Below, piece after piece: positions 1 to 6,577 of a DNA stretch of 8,776 nt (positions within the stretch are counted from its first letter, which is position 1; the number at the start of each line of letters is the position of its first letter). Below the pieces are notes generated by a model. That model was not told where the DNA came from, did no database searches, and was given only the letters and a program-made list of their open reading frames with translations. Made by a program: the position numbers and the translations under genes. The stretch comes from Ruminococcaceae bacterium UBA6364 (GTDB lineage: Bacteria; Bacillota; Clostridia; Oscillospirales; Acutalibacteraceae), in assembly GCA_002440045.1 (NCBI GenBank), contig DJRI01000101.1, positions 8,464 through 17,239 on the forward strand, written 5' to 3'.

Positions 1-1222
1 CGACCCCGGCGCGTTTATGGACCGCTCGGTGCTTGAAGGCGACCCGCACTGCATAGTTGAAGCTATGACAATCTGCGGCTATGCCACAGGCGCAAGCGAA
101 GGCTATGTATACGTCCGCGCAGAATATCCGATAGCTGTTCAAAGACTTCAAAAGGCTATCGACGACGCCCGCGCTTACGGACTTCTCGGTAAAAATATAT
201 TCAATTCGGGCTTTGACTTTGATTTGTTCATCCGTCTCGGTGCAGGCGCTTTCGTCTGCGGCGAAGAAACCGCGCTTATGACCTCAATCGAGGGCAACCG
301 CGGCGAGCCGCGTCCGCGTCCTCCGTATCCGGCGGTTAAAGGACTTTTCGGCAAACCCACAACCGAAAACAACGTTGAAACCTTTGCAAACATTCCCCAG
401 ATAATTCTTAAGGGCGCCGAGTTCTTCAACTCAATGGGCACGGAAACAAGCAAGGGCACAAAGGTTTTCGCTTTGGGCGGCAAAATCAACAACACAGGTC
501 TTGTTGAGGTTCCCATGGGAACGACTCTGCGTGAGGTTATTTTTGACATCGGCGGCGGCATTCCCCACGGCAAACAGTTTAAAGCAGCCCAGGCGGGCGG
601 CCCTTCGGGCGGCTGCCTTCCCGCGTCGCTTCTTGACGAAAAGATTGACTATGACAACCTTACTTCAAAGGGCGCCATGATGGGCTCGGGCGGACTTATC
701 GTTATGGATGAGGACGACTGTATGGTTGACATTGCAAAGTTCTTCCTTAAATTTACGGTTGACGAGTCCTGCGGCAAGTGCACACCCTGCCGCGTAGGTA
801 CAAGACGCCTTCTTGAAATTCTTGAAAAAATCACAAGCGGCAAGGGCACTATGGAAGACCTTGACAGAATGGAAGCTCTTTGCCACTACATCAAAGACAA
901 TTCGCTTTGCGGTCTCGGTCAGACGGCTCCCAACCCCGTTCTTTCCACATATGCGCGCTTTAAGGATGAATACATCGCCCACGTTGTAGATAAAAAGTGC
1001 CCGGCAGGCGTTTGTAAGGGACTTCTTACCTTCAACATTGACAAAGATAAATGTATCGGCTGCGGTATGTGCGCAAGAAACTGCCCCGCCGACGCCATTA
1101 CAAAAACAGACTATATCGCGCCCGGCCACAAGCTTCCCTCGTTCTCTATCGACACGGATAAGTGCATAAAGTGCGGCGCTTGTATGGCAAACTGCAAATT
1201 CAAAGCGATTTCCAAGAAATAA
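1..1222 (+). CDS. hydB: NADH/FMN subunit of trimeric [FeFe] hydrogenase (HydB/HndC, NuoF-like), 5'-truncated
   Basis: This is the flavin and NAD(H)-binding subunit of an NAD(P)-linked [FeFe] hydrogenase, a cytoplasmic complex. The gene is cut by the left window edge. The frame is open from base 2 (DPGAFMDRS, part of the NuoF glycine-rich flavin region), so the ATG at 17 is internal. About 406 residues are visible. Order: NuoF core with [20 protein letters not shown] near 262-312; SLBB domain around 500-610; the cysteine cluster SCGKCTPC at 767-790 with its fourth cysteine in CGLGQ at 908 (N3-type [4Fe-4S]); then a C-terminal 2[4Fe-4S] ferredoxin module with [11 protein letters not shown] at 1052-1084 and [11 protein letters not shown] at 1163-1195. 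The C-terminal ferredoxin separates it from plain complex I NuoF and fits HydB/HndC. The start of hydA follows 12 nt after the stop, so the two are co-transcribed. Any N-terminal thioredoxin-like [2Fe-2S] domain lies outside the window. Whether the complex bifurcates electrons cannot be read from this sequence. Confidence 0.95.
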   Translation, partial: DPGAFMDRSVLEGDPHCIVEAMTICGYATGASEGYVYVRAEYPIAVQRLQKAIDDARAYGLLGKNIFNSGFDFDLFIRLGAGAFVCGEETALMTSIEGNRGEPRPRPPYPAVKGLFGKPTTENNVETFANIPQIILKGAEFFNSMGTETSKGTKVFALGGKINNTGLVEVPMGTTLREVIFDIGGGIPHGKQFKAAQAGGPSGGCLPASLLDEKIDYDNLTSKGAMMGSGGLIVMDEDDCMVDIAKFFLKFTVDESCGKCTPCRVGTRRLLEILEKITSGKGTMEDLDRMEALCHYIKDNSLCGLGQTAPNPVLSTYARFKDEYIAHVVDKKCPAGVCKGLLTFNIDKDKCIGCGMCARNCPADAITKTDYIAPGHKLPSFSIDTDKCIKCGACMANCKFKAISKK

Positions 1223-1227
1223 GGAGG
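1222..1227 (+). promoter_or_regulatory. Ribosome binding site of hydA
   Basis: AGGAGG overlaps the last base of the preceding stop codon. It lies 7 nt before the ATG at 1235 but only 4 nt before the in-frame GTG at 1232. The spacing favours ATG 1235 as the start and suggests translational linkage of the two subunits. Confidence 0.85.
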
Positions 1228-1234
1228 AACAGTG

Positions 1235-2986
1235 ATGGAAAATACAGTTAATGTAAAAATCAACGGTCTTGATTATCAGGTTCCTGCCGGAAGCACAATT
1301 CTTGAGGCCGCTCACAGCGTCGGTATAGAAATTCCCACGCTTTGCTATCTTAAAGAAATCAATGCAATCGGCGCGTGCCGTATATGCGTTGTAGAGGTCA
1401 AGGGCGCAAGAAGCCTTGTTGCGTCGTGCGTTTTCCCCGTTAACGAGGGAATGGAAATCCGCACAAATTCGCCCAAGGTTATTGAAGCGAGAAAAACAAC
1501 TCTTGAGCTTATTCTTTCAACACACAAAAAAGAGTGCCTTTCCTGCGTAAGAAGCCAAAACTGCGAATTGCAGAAGCTTTGCAAGGACTACGGCATTGAG
1601 GACGCCGACGCATATAAGGGTGCGGTTGTAAATTACGACATCGACAGAAGCGCAACCCATATGTACCGCGACAACGAAAAATGCATTCTTTGCCGCCGTT
1701 GTGTTGCCGCCTGCGAAAAGCTTCAGGGCATTGCCGTTATCGGCGCAAACGCGCGCGGATTTGACACGCACATCGGTTCTGCATTTGAATACGGTCTCGG
1801 CGATGTTGCCTGCGTTTCGTGCGGTCAGTGCATCAATATGTGCCCCACGGGCGCTCTCTCGGAAAGAGACGACACCGCAAAGGTTATCGACGCCATAAAC
1901 GACCCCTCAAAGCACGTTATCGTTCAGACCGCTCCCGCAGTAAGAGTCGGCTTGGGCGAAGAGTTCGGCTATGAAATGGGCACAATTGTAACAGGCAAAA
2001 TGGTTGCCGCTCTTAAAATGCTCGGCTTTGACAGAGTGTTTGACACAAACTTCTCTGCCGACCTTACAATAATGGAGGAAGCCACCGAGTTCCTTGACAG
2101 ATTTAATAAGAAGGAAAATCTTCCGCTTATTACCTCGTGCTCTCCCGGATGGATAAAATTCTGCGAGCATTATTATCCCGAATTTATTAAAAATCTTTCC
2201 TCCTGCAAGTCTCCGCAGGGTATGTTCGGCTCGGTTGCAAAAACTTATTATGCCGAAAAAGAGGGCATTGACCCCGAAAACATCTTTGTGGTTTCGGTTA
2301 TGCCCTGCACTGCAAAGAAGTTTGAAGCCGAAAGACTTGACCACACCGCGGTTAAAGGACTCCCCGATATTGACGCTTCGATAACCGTAAGAGAGCTTGC
2401 AAGAATGATTAAAAAAGCGGGCATCAACTTTAAGGCTATCCCCGACGCAGAGTTTGACTCACCGTTCGGTCTCGCTTCGGGCGCAGGCACAATATTCGGC
2501 GCAACGGGCGGCGTTATGGAGGCTGCTCTTCGCACCGCTTACGAGGTTGTTACCGGTAAAGAGCTTCCGAGCTACGACGCATTTAAAGACGTTCGCGGTG
2601 TAGACGGCGTTAAAGAAGCCGAATATGACCTCAACGGCGCAAAAATCCGCGTTGCAGTGGCTTCGGGTCTTGCAAATGCCAAAAAGGTTCTCGACTCGGT
2701 TAAATCGGGCGAAAAGAGCTATGATTTCATTGAGATAATGGCTTGCCCCGGCGGCTGTGTAAACGGCGGCGGTCAGCCCATCGTTCCCGCAGAGATTCGC
2801 AACTTTACGGACGTAAGAGCCGTAAGAGGCGCGGCGCTCTATAAAGACGACGAAAACCTTCCCATAAGAAAGTCTCACGAGAACCCCGATGTTAAGGCGG
2901 TTTATGACGAGTACTTTGAAAAGCCCGGCAGCCATAAGGCTCACGAAATTCTTCACACGGGCTACACGGTAAGACCTAAATATTAA
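1235..2986 (+). CDS. hydA: [FeFe] hydrogenase catalytic subunit (HydA/HndD type, group A, M3 architecture)
   Basis: Catalytic subunit that interconverts protons plus electrons and H2 at the H-cluster, with electrons passed through its own Fe-S chain from or to the HydB subunit. It has 583 residues, close to the 574 of Clostridium pasteurianum CpI. Visible parts: [2Fe-2S] ferredoxin domain (Cys37, 48, 51, 65); His-Cys3 [4Fe-4S] site (His97, Cys101, 104, 110); 2[4Fe-4S] module (Cys150, 153, 156, 160 and 193, 196, 199, 203); H-cluster domain with L1 TSCSPGW (Cys302), L2 MPCTAKKFE (Cys358) and L3 MACPGGCVNGGGQP (Cys504, Cys508); and a C-terminal small-subunit-like tail ending in AHEILHTGY. The proton-path residues of CpI (EEATE, NLSS) are kept. 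The odd feature is Ser303, where CpI has Cys300, a cubane ligand. No extra C-terminal [2Fe-2S] domain is present. Maturases HydE, HydF and HydG are not in the window. Confidence 0.97.
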   Translation: MENTVNVKINGLDYQVPAGSTILEAAHSVGIEIPTLCYLKEINAIGACRICVVEVKGARSLVASCVFPVNEGMEIRTNSPKVIEARKTTLELILSTHKKECLSCVRSQNCELQKLCKDYGIEDADAYKGAVVNYDIDRSATHMYRDNEKCILCRRCVAACEKLQGIAVIGANARGFDTHIGSAFEYGLGDVACVSCGQCINMCPTGALSERDDTAKVIDAINDPSKHVIVQTAPAVRVGLGEEFGYEMGTIVTGKMVAALKMLGFDRVFDTNFSADLTIMEEATEFLDRFNKKENLPLITSCSPGWIKFCEHYYPEFIKNLSSCKSPQGMFGSVAKTYYAEKEGIDPENIFVVSVMPCTAKKFEAERLDHTAVKGLPDIDASITVRELARMIKKAGINFKAIPDAEFDSPFGLASGAGTIFGATGGVMEAALRTAYEVVTGKELPSYDAFKDVRGVDGVKEAEYDLNGAKIRVAVASGLANAKKVLDSVKSGEKSYDFIEIMACPGGCVNGGGQPIVPAEIRNFTDVRAVRGAALYKDDENLPIRKSHENPDVKAVYDEYFEKPGSHKAHEILHTGYTVRPKY

Positions 2987-3003
2987 TTTATAATATCTAC
3001 TGA

Positions 3004-3043
3004 AAAAACAGCCGAAAGTCTTTTGAGATTTTCGGCTGTTTTT
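3004..3043 (+). terminator. Intrinsic terminator of the hyd operon
   Basis: Perfect 14-bp stem (3004-3017 with 3030-3043), extendable by GTC/GAT pairs to a TTTTGA loop. The GC core AGCCGA is flanked by A-run and T-run, so it could work in both directions. It starts 18 nt after the hydA stop. Confidence 0.92.
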
Positions 3044-3046
3044 AAA

Positions 3047-3078
3047 TAACCTATTGTGTTTTGCGAAAAAATAGGTTA
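3047..3078. repeat. Operator-like inverted repeat over the HipA-like gene promoter
   Basis: TAACCTATT (3047-3055) and AATAGGTTA (3070-3078) form a perfect 9-bp-arm inverted repeat with a 14-nt spacer. The left arm overlaps the -35 box and the right arm overlaps the -10 box of the promoter at 3054-3082. This placement suggests a repressor or autoregulator binding site; which protein binds is not visible. Confidence 0.6.
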
Positions 3079-3082
3079 CAAT
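3054..3082 (+). promoter_or_regulatory. Sigma-A-like promoter of the HipA-like gene
   Basis: TTGTGT (3054-3059), a 17-nt spacer, then TACAAT (3077-3082). It sits just after the hyd terminator and 41 nt before the start codon. An 8-bp palindrome CGGTACCG (3085-3092) lies at the predicted transcription start. Confidence 0.65.
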
Positions 3083-3123
3083 ATCGGTACCGGTGCATAT
3101 AAAAATCGAAAGGGGAGAGTGTT

Positions 3124-4497
3124 TTGGATATACAGGAAAGAATAGCACAGCTTGAAGAAGAACTTTCAAGGTGTAAAAGCGGCTATATTTCGCGGAAAAT
3201 GATAAACGGCAAAGAACGCTTTTATTTGCAGTGGACCGAAAACGGCAAGCTTAAAAGCAAATATTTGAAAAAAGACGAGCTTCAGGCGGCAACAGAAGAA
3301 ACAGAAAAACGAAAGAAGCTTAAAGAGGAACTTAAAAAACTTAAAAGCACCCCCGAGGGCGCAAGGTGTGAAAACGCAAAAAGAGCGGCGGCGCGGAATA
3401 TGAAAAGCATTACGGGTAAGCTTATGTCGGGCGACTTTGTTGCGGCTGATATTAAAAACGGAATAATTGTAAATTCGTGCGATGAATATTTGCCGCTCTA
3501 TCTTAAAAGAGTCAACGACTTTGAGGGGTGGCTCGCTTTAAGGGCAATCGACTCTCACAGAACAAACTCGCGGCTTTTAAAAAAAGCGCTTCGCATCGGC
3601 GCCGCCGATGATGCTGCCACGGCTTTGGCGGTAAATGCGGCAACCGTAACCGACAGATATTGGTTCAAGCCCGAAGGCTCTTCTGCAAAATACGACGATA
3701 TAAGGTTTAAAGAAAATTATTTTGCCGAGCTTGCGCTGCGCGGCGACCCGGACGGGTTTTCAAGAAGACCCTCGCGCACGCCCGAGCTTACGAATATCGG
3801 CAGCTTTGAAAAATGCTGGAAGCTTTTGGACGGCGAGTGGTGGATGTATAAAAGCGGCAATGAAAAAGAGATTTTTTCGGAGCTTTTTATATGCCGTCTC
3901 GGTGAAAGGCTTGGGCTTAATACAGCTCATTACGAAATTGACGGAAAGTATATCCGTTCAAAGGATTTTACGGACGGCGCAAAGGTTAATTTTGAATCTA
4001 TGCGTTCTCTTGCGGGCGAAAACGAAGATTACAAATATTGCTTTGATATTCTTTTGGGCATTTCAAGGGATGTTGCAAAACAGTATCTTTTGCTTTTGTG
4101 GATGGACACCGTCTGCTACAATATGGACCGCCACACCGAAAATTTCGGGGTACTGCGCGATGTGAACAGCGGCGAAATTCTGTCGCTCGCGCCGAATTAT
4201 GACAATAATATTGCGCTTATTTCAAACGGGTATCCTTCGGACGTTTTAAGAAAGCACGACGGACTGATTCGCTTTTTTAAAGAGTTTTTAAGCTCTTCTT
4301 ATGAAGCGCGAAAGATGTACAGGCAAATTGAGCTTCCGAAAATAACCGAAAAAATGATATATGAAATTTTTGACGAGATTCCGATTAAGGTTGACGAAGA
4401 GTTTGTCGCGCAGTTTATATTAAACGGTCAAAAAAGAGTGCGCGAAATAATAGACTGTGAAGAATGCGGCGAAGCACCGCAGGGGCTTATGCTTTAA
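3124..4497 (+). CDS. Orphan HipA-fold kinase-like protein with charged N-terminal module
   Basis: 457 residues from a TTG start, chosen because AGGGGAG (3111-3117) lies 6 nt upstream; the next in-frame Met (residue 22) is inside the N-terminal domain. The C-terminal half looks like the HipA/CtkA kinase fold: a loop GSFEKCW (226-232), a likely ATP-contacting Lys243 in WWMYKSG, Glu253 in a following helix, the catalytic motif NMDRHTENFG (333-342, Asp335, Asn340) and the metal-binding motif APNYDNN (Asp360). The N-terminus differs from E. coli HipA: residues 1-80 hold a short helix, a KMINGKERFYLQWTENGK segment and a lysine-rich likely coiled coil (54-75), similar to a small domain I associate with DUF6788-like proteins. 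Residues 125-215 hold a conserved-looking LALRAID/NAATVTDRYW region of unknown role. No HipB-like HTH gene is adjacent. It may be a Ser/Thr kinase acting on a cell protein, but target and toxicity are unknown. It uses mainly TTT for Phe, unlike hydA. Confidence 0.8.
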   Translation: MDIQERIAQLEEELSRCKSGYISRKMINGKERFYLQWTENGKLKSKYLKKDELQAATEETEKRKKLKEELKKLKSTPEGARCENAKRAAARNMKSITGKLMSGDFVAADIKNGIIVNSCDEYLPLYLKRVNDFEGWLALRAIDSHRTNSRLLKKALRIGAADDAATALAVNAATVTDRYWFKPEGSSAKYDDIRFKENYFAELALRGDPDGFSRRPSRTPELTNIGSFEKCWKLLDGEWWMYKSGNEKEIFSELFICRLGERLGLNTAHYEIDGKYIRSKDFTDGAKVNFESMRSLAGENEDYKYCFDILLGISRDVAKQYLLLLWMDTVCYNMDRHTENFGVLRDVNSGEILSLAPNYDNNIALISNGYPSDVLRKHDGLIRFFKEFLSSSYEARKMYRQIELPKITEKMIYEIFDEIPIKVDEEFVAQFILNGQKRVREIIDCEECGEAPQGLML

Positions 4498-4524
4498 AGC
4501 GGCCTATGTGTTTGCCTGTCGAAA

Positions 4525-4552
4525 AACGGGAAAAATTAAGTTTTTTTCGGTT
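4525..4552 (+). terminator. Weak hairpin after the HipA-like gene
   Basis: AACGGGAAAAA can pair with TTTTTTTCGGTT around a TTAAG loop, with two G-T pairs and one bulge. The stem is AT-rich, and no T-run follows beyond the descending arm itself. It overlaps the -35 box of the next promoter, so its role as a terminator is uncertain. Confidence 0.3.
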
Positions 4553-4579
4553 GCTTTAAATATTGCGTTATGTTAAAAT
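4551..4579 (+). promoter_or_regulatory. Extended -10 promoter of the HAD-aldolase operon
   Basis: TTGCTT (4551-4556), a 17-nt spacer, and TGTTAAAAT with the -10 box TAAAAT at 4574-4579 and an extended TG at 4571-4572. A 10-bp palindrome TCGTATACGA (4583-4592) covers the predicted start of transcription. The ATG at 4606 has the ribosome site AAAGGGGTG just upstream. Confidence 0.7.
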
Positions 4580-4605
4580 AACTCGTATACGAAAGGGGTG
4601 GTTTT

Positions 4606-5301
4606 ATGATAAAAGCCGCAGTGTTCGACCTTGACCACACGCTTTTTGACCGATATGAGACGTTGAAAAAGGTCGTGCCGATGTTTCGCGAAAAATACGA
4701 AATTTCAAAAGGCATTACCGACGAATATTTTGCAAAAGAATTTATTTATGCAGACAAGCAATATGTTCATTTCGGGTGGGAAAAGATTTTAGACCATCTT
4801 GTTTCCTGCGGTATTTTTGTTGCGCCGCCCGATATAAACGACTATACCGAATTTTTGCTTTCGTGCTTCACAAAGGTTGCCGTACCGTTTCCGTTTGCGA
4901 AAAAAACGCTTGAAATTCTCAGAAAAAACGGCATAAAAACGGGACTTATAACAAACGGCAGACACGAGGTTCAAGAGCAAAAGCTCGAAATGCTCGGGCT
5001 TTTAAACAGTTTTGACGAAATTCTTATAAGCGGCGATTTTGATTTTAAAAAGCCCGACGGGCGCATTTTTAAAGAGGCGGCAAAAAGGCTTTTAGTAGAT
5101 ACATCCGAAATGATGTATGTCGGCGACCACCCTCTTTTTGACGTGGAAGGTTCAAGAAAAGCGGGGTGCGTTCCCGTGTGGGTAATGACCACGGGCACAT
5201 GGGTCTACCCTGAAATCGAAAAGCCCGAATTAAGGGTGAATACCGTGGAGGAAATACCCGCGATTATAGAAAAAATCAACGGAGTGAAATTTAAGGAGTG
5301 A
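4606..5301 (+). CDS. HAD superfamily phosphatase (subfamily IA, YjjG/Gph-like)
   Basis: A 231-residue cytoplasmic phosphohydrolase. All four HAD motifs are present: motif I FDLDHT with nucleophile Asp8 and acid Asp10; motif II TGLITNG with Thr116; motif III Lys149 in KKPDGRIF; motif IV YVGDHPLFD with Asp174 and Asp179 for Mg2+. A helical C1-type cap lies between about residues 16 and 90, and length and motif spacing fit the YjjG or phosphoglycolate phosphatase-like group. The true substrate cannot be read from the sequence; nucleotide monophosphates and small sugar phosphates are both common in this family. The start ATG has a good ribosome site. The next gene begins 6 nt after the stop, with its ribosome site inside the 3' end of this gene, so the two form an operon and probably share a metabolite. 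Confidence 0.93.
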   Translation: MIKAAVFDLDHTLFDRYETLKKVVPMFREKYEISKGITDEYFAKEFIYADKQYVHFGWEKILDHLVSCGIFVAPPDINDYTEFLLSCFTKVAVPFPFAKKTLEILRKNGIKTGLITNGRHEVQEQKLEMLGLLNSFDEILISGDFDFKKPDGRIFKEAAKRLLVDTSEMMYVGDHPLFDVEGSRKAGCVPVWVMTTGTWVYPEIEKPELRVNTVEEIPAIIEKINGVKFKE

Positions 5302-5307
5302 GCAAAA

Positions 5308-6417
5308 ATGTTGCTTGACGAGCTTACCGCACTTTCAAATTATTACGGAAGCGACGAAAATCTTGTGCTGGCGGGCGGCGGAAACACGTCGCTTAAAGAC
5401 GGCGATTTTATGTATATAAAAGGCTCGGGCACGGCGCTTTCGACAATCACAAACGACGGCTTTGTGAAAATGAACAGGAAAAAGCTTGCCGAGGTTTTTG
5501 AAAAAACATATCCCGACGACGATAAAACGCGCGAGGCTATGTCGCTTAAAGACCTGTTTTCGGCAAGGGCTGAAGGCGAAGAGAAAAGGCCGAGCGTCGA
5601 AACGCTTTTGCACAGCCTTTTTCCGTTTAAATATGTGCTTCATCTGCACCCGTCTTTGGTGAACGGGCTGACGTGCTCTGTCGGCGGAAGAAAAGCTTCA
5701 GAAGAGATTTTCGGCGACAGCGTTCTTTGGATAGAACCCTGCAAGCCGGGCTATACTCTTGCAAAAATATGCTGTGACGCTCTTAATATGTTTAAAAAAG
5801 AGCATAACAAGCCGTGCGATATGATGCTTCTTGCAAACCACGGCGTTTTTGTCGCCGCAGAAACGCGTGAAGAGCTTGACAAAAAGCTTTCGTTCATTCT
5901 TGAAAAAATCGGTGAAAAGAATATATATATGCCCGATTTTTCAACAGGCGGGTTTTTACCGGACGAGTCAAACGACGCTTTTGAAGAGATTAACGCAGTT
6001 TTTTCCGAATATCTTGAAGACTGCGTTGTAACGTTTGAGCCTAACACAGAAGCACTGCGTTTTGCAAAAAGCGAGCATTCTGCGCAAGACGTTTTAAGAC
6101 CGTTTACGCCCGACCACATTGTTTATTGCAAGCCTTATCCGCTTTATATTGAGCGCGTTTGCGATATAAAACCGCTTGTCTCGGAATATTTAAAAAAGCA
6201 CGGTTATCTTCCGAAAATACTTCTTGTAAAGGACTGCGGATTTTTCTCGGTTGACAAGACCGTTAAAGGCGCCTCTACCGCGGCAGCCCTTTTTGACGAC
6301 GCGCTTAAAATCGCCGTTTATTCAAAAAGCTTCGGCGGACCGCGCTTTATGAGCGAAGAGCTTACCGATTTTATTGTCAATTGGGAAGCCGAAAGCTACA
6401 GAAGCAGCCAAAATTAA
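5308..6417 (+). CDS. Class II aldolase/adducin-family protein, RhaD-like without the dehydrogenase half
   Basis: 369 residues. The N-terminal ~230 residues are a class II (Zn-dependent) aldolase domain: GGGNTS (23-28) and KGSGT (38-42) for phosphate binding, RPSVETLLH (94-102) with Glu98 as probable catalytic acid-base, HLHP with metal ligands His112 and His114, and ANHG with His178 as third ligand. Such enzymes split or join sugar phosphates to DHAP or a lactaldehyde-like product. Residues about 235-369 (FTPDHIVYCKPYP, then KDCGFFSVDKTVKGA, then a FIVNWEAE end) resemble the linker region that follows the aldolase domain in bifunctional rhamnulose-phosphate aldolase/short-chain dehydrogenases. 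Here the protein ends where the dehydrogenase would begin, and no such gene follows. The ribosome site AAGGAG (5293-5298) supports the ATG at 5308. It is co-transcribed with the HAD phosphatase. Substrate unknown; its domain content and active-site residues look intact. Confidence 0.88.
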   Translation: MLLDELTALSNYYGSDENLVLAGGGNTSLKDGDFMYIKGSGTALSTITNDGFVKMNRKKLAEVFEKTYPDDDKTREAMSLKDLFSARAEGEEKRPSVETLLHSLFPFKYVLHLHPSLVNGLTCSVGGRKASEEIFGDSVLWIEPCKPGYTLAKICCDALNMFKKEHNKPCDMMLLANHGVFVAAETREELDKKLSFILEKIGEKNIYMPDFSTGGFLPDESNDAFEEINAVFSEYLEDCVVTFEPNTEALRFAKSEHSAQDVLRPFTPDHIVYCKPYPLYIERVCDIKPLVSEYLKKHGYLPKILLVKDCGFFSVDKTVKGASTAAALFDDALKIAVYSKSFGGPRFMSEELTDFIVNWEAESYRSSQN

Positions 6418-6441
6418 ATTAAATATGCACAAATAAACAAC

Positions 6442-6490
6442 CGCCGCTTTGTGAAAGTCTCTGAAAATGCAAAGCGGCGTATTGTTTTGT
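6442..6490 (+). terminator. Probable terminator of the HAD-aldolase operon
   Basis: A perfect 10-bp GC-rich stem, CGCCGCTTTG (6442-6451) with CAAAGCGGCG (6470-6479), has an 18-nt loop and is followed by a T-rich but interrupted tail (TATTGTTTTGT). It starts 24 nt after the aldolase stop and ends at the next promoter. Confidence 0.75.
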
Positions 6491-6518
6491 TGGAAATCAC
6501 AAAAAAGTGTGATAAAAT
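6490..6518 (+). promoter_or_regulatory. Extended -10 promoter of the transporter gene
   Basis: TTGGAA (6490-6495), a 17-nt spacer, then TGATAAAAT with the -10 box TAAAAT at 6513-6518 and TG at 6510-6511. It directly follows the upstream terminator, so the transporter can be regulated apart from the aldolase operon. Confidence 0.72.
6496..6513. repeat. 18-bp dyad inside the transporter promoter
   Basis: ATCACA-N6-TGTGAT, perfect in both 6-bp arms, fills the spacer between the -35 and -10 boxes. A protein bound here would compete with RNA polymerase, so it is a good operator candidate. The binding regulator is not in the window. Confidence 0.55.
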
Positions 6519-6528
6519 AAAAAGACAC

Positions 6529-6550
6529 GGGCAGTGCTTTTGCAAAGCCC
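6529..6550 (+). other. Stem-loop at the 5' end of the transporter mRNA
   Basis: GGGC/GCCC (6529-6532 with 6547-6550) plus an inner TGC/GCA stem and a TTTT loop, interrupted by an AG/AA mismatch. It starts a few bases after the predicted transcription start and is not followed by a T-run, so it is a leader hairpin and not a terminator. Confidence 0.4.
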
Positions 6551-6564
6551 ACAAGACCATAATT

Positions 6565-6571
6565 GGAGGAG
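6565..6571 (+). promoter_or_regulatory. Ribosome binding site that sets the transporter start
   Basis: GGAGGAG lies 6 nt before the TTG at 6578. It overlaps the earlier in-frame TTG at 6563, which has no ribosome site of its own. Confidence 0.8.
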
Positions 6572-6577
6572 ATACCT

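Noticed and set aside
1232..1234. GTG as the start of hydA
   Set aside because: It is only 4 nt from the AGGAGG site, while the adjacent ATG at 1235 is 7 nt away and matches the normal N-terminus of the family.
665..1315. 216-residue open frame on the minus strand
   Set aside because: It lies fully opposite the conserved hydB and hydA coding sequence, has no ribosome site and shows no recognisable motif.
3061..3066. TTGCGA as the -35 box of the HipA-like gene
   Set aside because: It is only 10 nt from the TACAAT box. TTGTGT at 3054 gives the proper 17-nt spacing.
2459..3169. 236-residue open frame on the minus strand
   Set aside because: It runs opposite the conserved H-cluster region of hydA, across the terminator and into the next gene's start, so it is a shadow.
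3722..4165. 147-residue plus-strand frame inside the HipA-like gene
   Set aside because: It is in another frame of a gene whose main frame carries the conserved kinase motifs, and its start lacks a ribosome site.
3124..4497. Classic HipBA toxin-antitoxin module
   Set aside because: No HTH antitoxin gene is adjacent and the N-terminal architecture differs, so only a HipA-like kinase fold is claimed.
6496..6513. CRP binding site
   Set aside because: The half-sites are in the reverse order to TGTGA-N6-TCACA, and CRP-type regulation of this kind is not typical for clostridia.
6563..6565. TTG as the start of the transporter
   Set aside because: It overlaps the GGAGGAG ribosome site itself. The TTG at 6578 is correctly spaced from that site.
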